This document shows positions 61,818 to 64,000 of a stretch of DNA of 64,000 nucleotides, piece by piece. Under the pieces are notes generated by a model, which searched no databases, was not told where the DNA came from, and was given only the letters and a program-made list of their open reading frames with translations. The stretch spans positions 186,001 to 250,000 of the forward strand of contig CP114561.1 in NCBI GenBank assembly GCA_028865235.1, read 5' to 3'. The stretch's first letter is position 1; every line of letters begins with the position of its first letter. Origin of the DNA: Candidatus Manganitrophus sp. (GTDB lineage Bacteria; Nitrospirota; Nitrospiria; SBBL01; Manganitrophaceae). A program made the position numbers and the translations under genes.

Positions 61818-62521
61818 TCAAAAAATCATCAACCGGCCAATCGCCTCCGTATGCTCTTTCCACTCCGAAAATCGATTCAGCTCATATACGGCAAGCGGGG
61901 CGGCCGACATCTGATCGAGAATGACTTTGGGAACCGCTTTGGAGGAGGCCGGCTTGAAGGAGATGCCGCTGCGGAAAACGGTAAAGGAAGGAGAGGGAGA
62001 GCCCCCTCGGTCAAGAGGAGACGTCCGCGCGCCGCATCGATCTGCAACACGCCGACAAGATAGCCGTAAGGAATCAAAAGGGCCGCGTGGCAACGGTCGG
62101 CCCAAACCAACTTCTCCCATTCGAAGGGAGCCGCGGAGGCCGGATCGGAGGTGGCCTGCTCGGTTAATGAGAGCCATTCCAACGGAGTCCGCTCGTAGAT
62201 ACAAAGATACGCGTCATACCGAAGGACATTCCCCATCCCGATCCCGGTTCCGACCTGCTCGATGCCGTACCCGCACGAGAAGGGCTCGATCCCAAACTCC
62301 CGGGAGAGGCTCCTCTGCTGGCGTGTTTCAACCGGCGTTGCGGCAAGTCTTCCCGAGAGATATAAAAGTTGGTGGGGAGAGGAATCGCCGCCGAGGCGAA
62401 GAGAAGGGGAGACCGCTTGACAGGTCCCGAATGTAAGATACGCTTCATGACAAAAGACGGCGGGAGCGCCGAGGTGATTTTTGAAAACAGTCGAAAAAGG
62501 CTGCTGTTGCCCGATCAACAT
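61818..62521 (-). CDS. Unrecognised protein, frameshifted
   Basis: I do not recognise this gene. ATG 62521 follows GGAGGG and opens MLIGQQQPFSTVF. The chain of about 234 residues has FCHEAYLTFGTCQAVSPSLR, GIEPFSCGYGIEQVGTGIGM, LCIYERTPLEWLSLTEQ and a C-terminal EWKEHTEAIGRLMIF. It has no signal peptide or membrane segment. One G is missing in a five-base run (C5 on the plus strand at 62002-62006), after which it reads GGSPSPSFTVFRSGISF. It is soluble and probably globular. An upstream in-frame extension overlaps a dispersed repeat and is not credible. Confidence 0.55.
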
Positions 62522-62627
62522 CGATCCCTCCGTTACGCCGAGCATAACACAGTCGGCGGTAAAGAAACACGATCGGCCCTTTCGGGTATTGGGCCAGTTT
62601 GGTTTTAAGTGCTCTCTTTTTTTGGCA

Positions 62628-62694
62628 GTCATTCCTGCGCAGGCGGGAATCCAGGAACTGAGACCCTCTGGATGCCCGCTTCCGCGGGCATGAC
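62628..62694. repeat. Palindromic intergenic repeat
   Basis: GTCATTCCTGCGCAGGCGGG to GGGCATGAC. Two hairpins (CCTGCGCAGG and GCCCGC/GCGGGC) lie inside short terminal inverted ends GTCAT/ATGAC. This is a common type of dispersed palindrome in bacterial genomes. Confidence 0.7.
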
Positions 62695-62909
62695 GCGCTT
62701 CGGAATTTTACAAAATGACCCACTACCCCTTTTCAAATCCCCGCCATTTTGATGATCTACGTCACTCTCTTTTGAAAATTTAAATAAAAATGGATTGATC
62801 CGACGTTTTTTGTGTTACAATGCAGCGGCTTTTTCATTTTTTTCTCGTTTTAAAAATCCTCGCATCGGATATAATAATATCAACCTTCTCTGTATCGGTT
62901 TGAGGTTCT

Positions 62910-64000
62910 ATGCGGAAAGTCGGACTCGGCTTAACCCTTTTTTTTCTTATCGCTCTACCTCGTGTCGCATTGGCTGCCCGAGGGTGATTCAGCCCCCGAA
63001 GGGGAGACCGGCTCGGTGAATGAACAATCGGCCGAGGGATTGTCCTCCGAGATCGCCCCCGATATCCTTACCGCCCTGGCCCCGGAGAGGGCCGAAGACA
63101 TCGTAAAAGAAATCGTAAAGGAGCATACCTTCAAATCAGGTGATTCGCTTTTTTTCTGTTCTCTCCGTCTTGGGGATTCCCGATGCGGAGATTTTCGATA
63201 TCATGAAAGCGGCCAAAAAAGTATACGATCTGAGGAAGATCATCCCCGGGCAAAAGATCATCGTCTTCTTGGAGGAAACCCCTCAAGCGGTCGGTAAGAT
63301 GCTGGTTCAGATCGACCCGTTCCGTTCTCTCAAGGTGGAGCGCTCGGAGAACGGGTTCCAAGTGGTCGAAGAGAAAACCCCACTCGAACGAGACATTGTC
63401 AGTCACGACGGAGTCATCTCAGACACCCTCTATGAATCGGCGCGGCGCTCCGGGGTGCCGGCGGAAGTCATTCTCGATCTTTCGGATATTTTCGCCTGGG
63501 ACGTCGACTTCAGCACCGAGATCCAATCGGGAGGGCACTTCCGGGTCGTTTATGAGGTGTTTAAAAATGAGGAAAAGGTCCTCCGGACCGGCCGGGTGTT
63601 GGCGGCCGAGCTGATGAACGAGGGAGAGACCTACCGCGCTTACCATTTTTCCAACGACGGCGGAAAAGGGGATTACTACGATGAAAACGGAAGGTCGCTG
63701 AAGAAGGCTTTCTTGAAATCGCCCCTGCGCTACCGCTACATCAGCTCCGGATTTACGACCAAGCGCTTCCATCCGGTTCTCAAGGTGAATCGGCCTCATT
63801 TGGGAGTCGACTATGCCGCTCCCCGCGGCACGCCGGTGATGGCCGCAAGCGACGGCACCGTCAGCTTCGTCGGCTGGAACGGCGGGCACGGAAAGACAGT
63901 CATCATCCAGCATCGAAACGGGTACAGCACCCTATACGGACATCTTTCAAGTTACTGGGAGGGGATCCGGAAGGGGAAAAAGATCGCGCAGGGAGAGATG
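62910..64000 (+). CDS. M23-family peptidoglycan endopeptidase, partial and frameshifted
   Basis: A periplasmic or membrane-anchored peptidase running off the right edge. ATG 62910 follows TGAGG and opens MRKVGLGLTLFFL, a hydrophobic N-terminus. A LysM/OapA-like segment follows (VKEHTFKSGDSLF, KAAKKVYDLRKIIPGQKIIV). The M23 domain starts near SGFTTKRFHPVLKVNRPHLG; zinc ligands are in HLGVDYAAPRGTPV and STLYGHLS. There are two extra bases: one between 62938 and 62975 (probably the T8 run) and one in the T7 run at 63149-63155. It would cut peptide cross-links in the cell wall. Confidence 0.88.

Overview
The window looks like a piece of a metagenome-assembled or long-read-assembled genome of a Gram-negative autotroph, most likely Nitrospirota. 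This is inferred from gene content, not from any marker gene. It carries an exosortase/VPLPA-CTERM exopolysaccharide locus, an outer-membrane polysaccharide export set, a DabAB/MpsC-type inorganic-carbon uptake module, class I fructose-1,6-bisphosphatase and a cytochrome c peroxidase. About 25 genes are split by single-base insertions or deletions, mostly inside homopolymer runs. I annotate the intended full-length genes and state where each break lies.

Layout. 1-3 kb: a hydrogenase-type Fe-S subunit running off the left edge, a CBS protein, a stand-alone LuxR-type regulator and a di-haem peroxidase. 3.6-30.5 kb: a large plus-strand exopolysaccharide island. It holds a VPLPA-CTERM surface protein, WecB, two GHL10-type glycosidase-like proteins, a methyltransferase, O-antigen ligase, flippase, GT2, GT4-GT4, a two-domain oxidoreductase, a heparinase-like protein, a WecG-type transferase, exosortase XrtD-EpsI, a WecA-type initiating transferase, a PrsT-like TPR lipoprotein, a Wza-like exporter, an outer-membrane barrel, a Wzz-like protein and a tyrosine-autokinase-like ATPase. 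30.6-48.6 kb: tRNA-Ala and ordinary metabolism (purA, thi4, thiC under a TPP riboswitch, LOG protein, thrB, fbp, peroxiredoxin, thioredoxin, a ketopantoate-reductase-like protein, HAD, SDR, thioesterase, tldD/pmbA). 48.7-55.5 kb: a P-II-like gene, dabA and dabB on the minus strand. 55.7-60.3 kb: a compact, lower-GC operon encoding an MBL-fold protein, an E2-E1-JAB ubiquitin-pathway-like fusion and a patatin phospholipase. 60.7-64 kb: mpsC, inverted repeats, one unknown gene and an M23 peptidase running off the right edge.

How parts fit together. In the EPS island, the WecA-type transferase should start a repeat unit on undecaprenyl phosphate. The GTs and the two-domain oxidoreductase would extend and modify it, the flippase and O-antigen ligase would move and polymerise it, and the Wzz/kinase/Wza/barrel set would export it. 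XrtD would process the VPLPA-CTERM protein. DabB with DabA would import inorganic carbon, with a P-II-like protein translationally coupled to dabA and MpsC nearby.

The most interesting unit is the 55.7-60.3 kb operon. It resembles type II CBASS (Cap2 E2-E1, Cap3 JAB, CapV patatin), but the cyclase position is taken by an MBL-fold protein whose chain ends in Ala-Gly. It sits between mpsC and dabBA, as if inserted there. A second candidate is a structured leader with a promoter and an intrinsic terminator just upstream of dabB. Two regions look like assembly faults: a 72-base poly-G run flanked by a 200-bp duplication in dabA, and a GC-rich foreign-looking block inside thiC.
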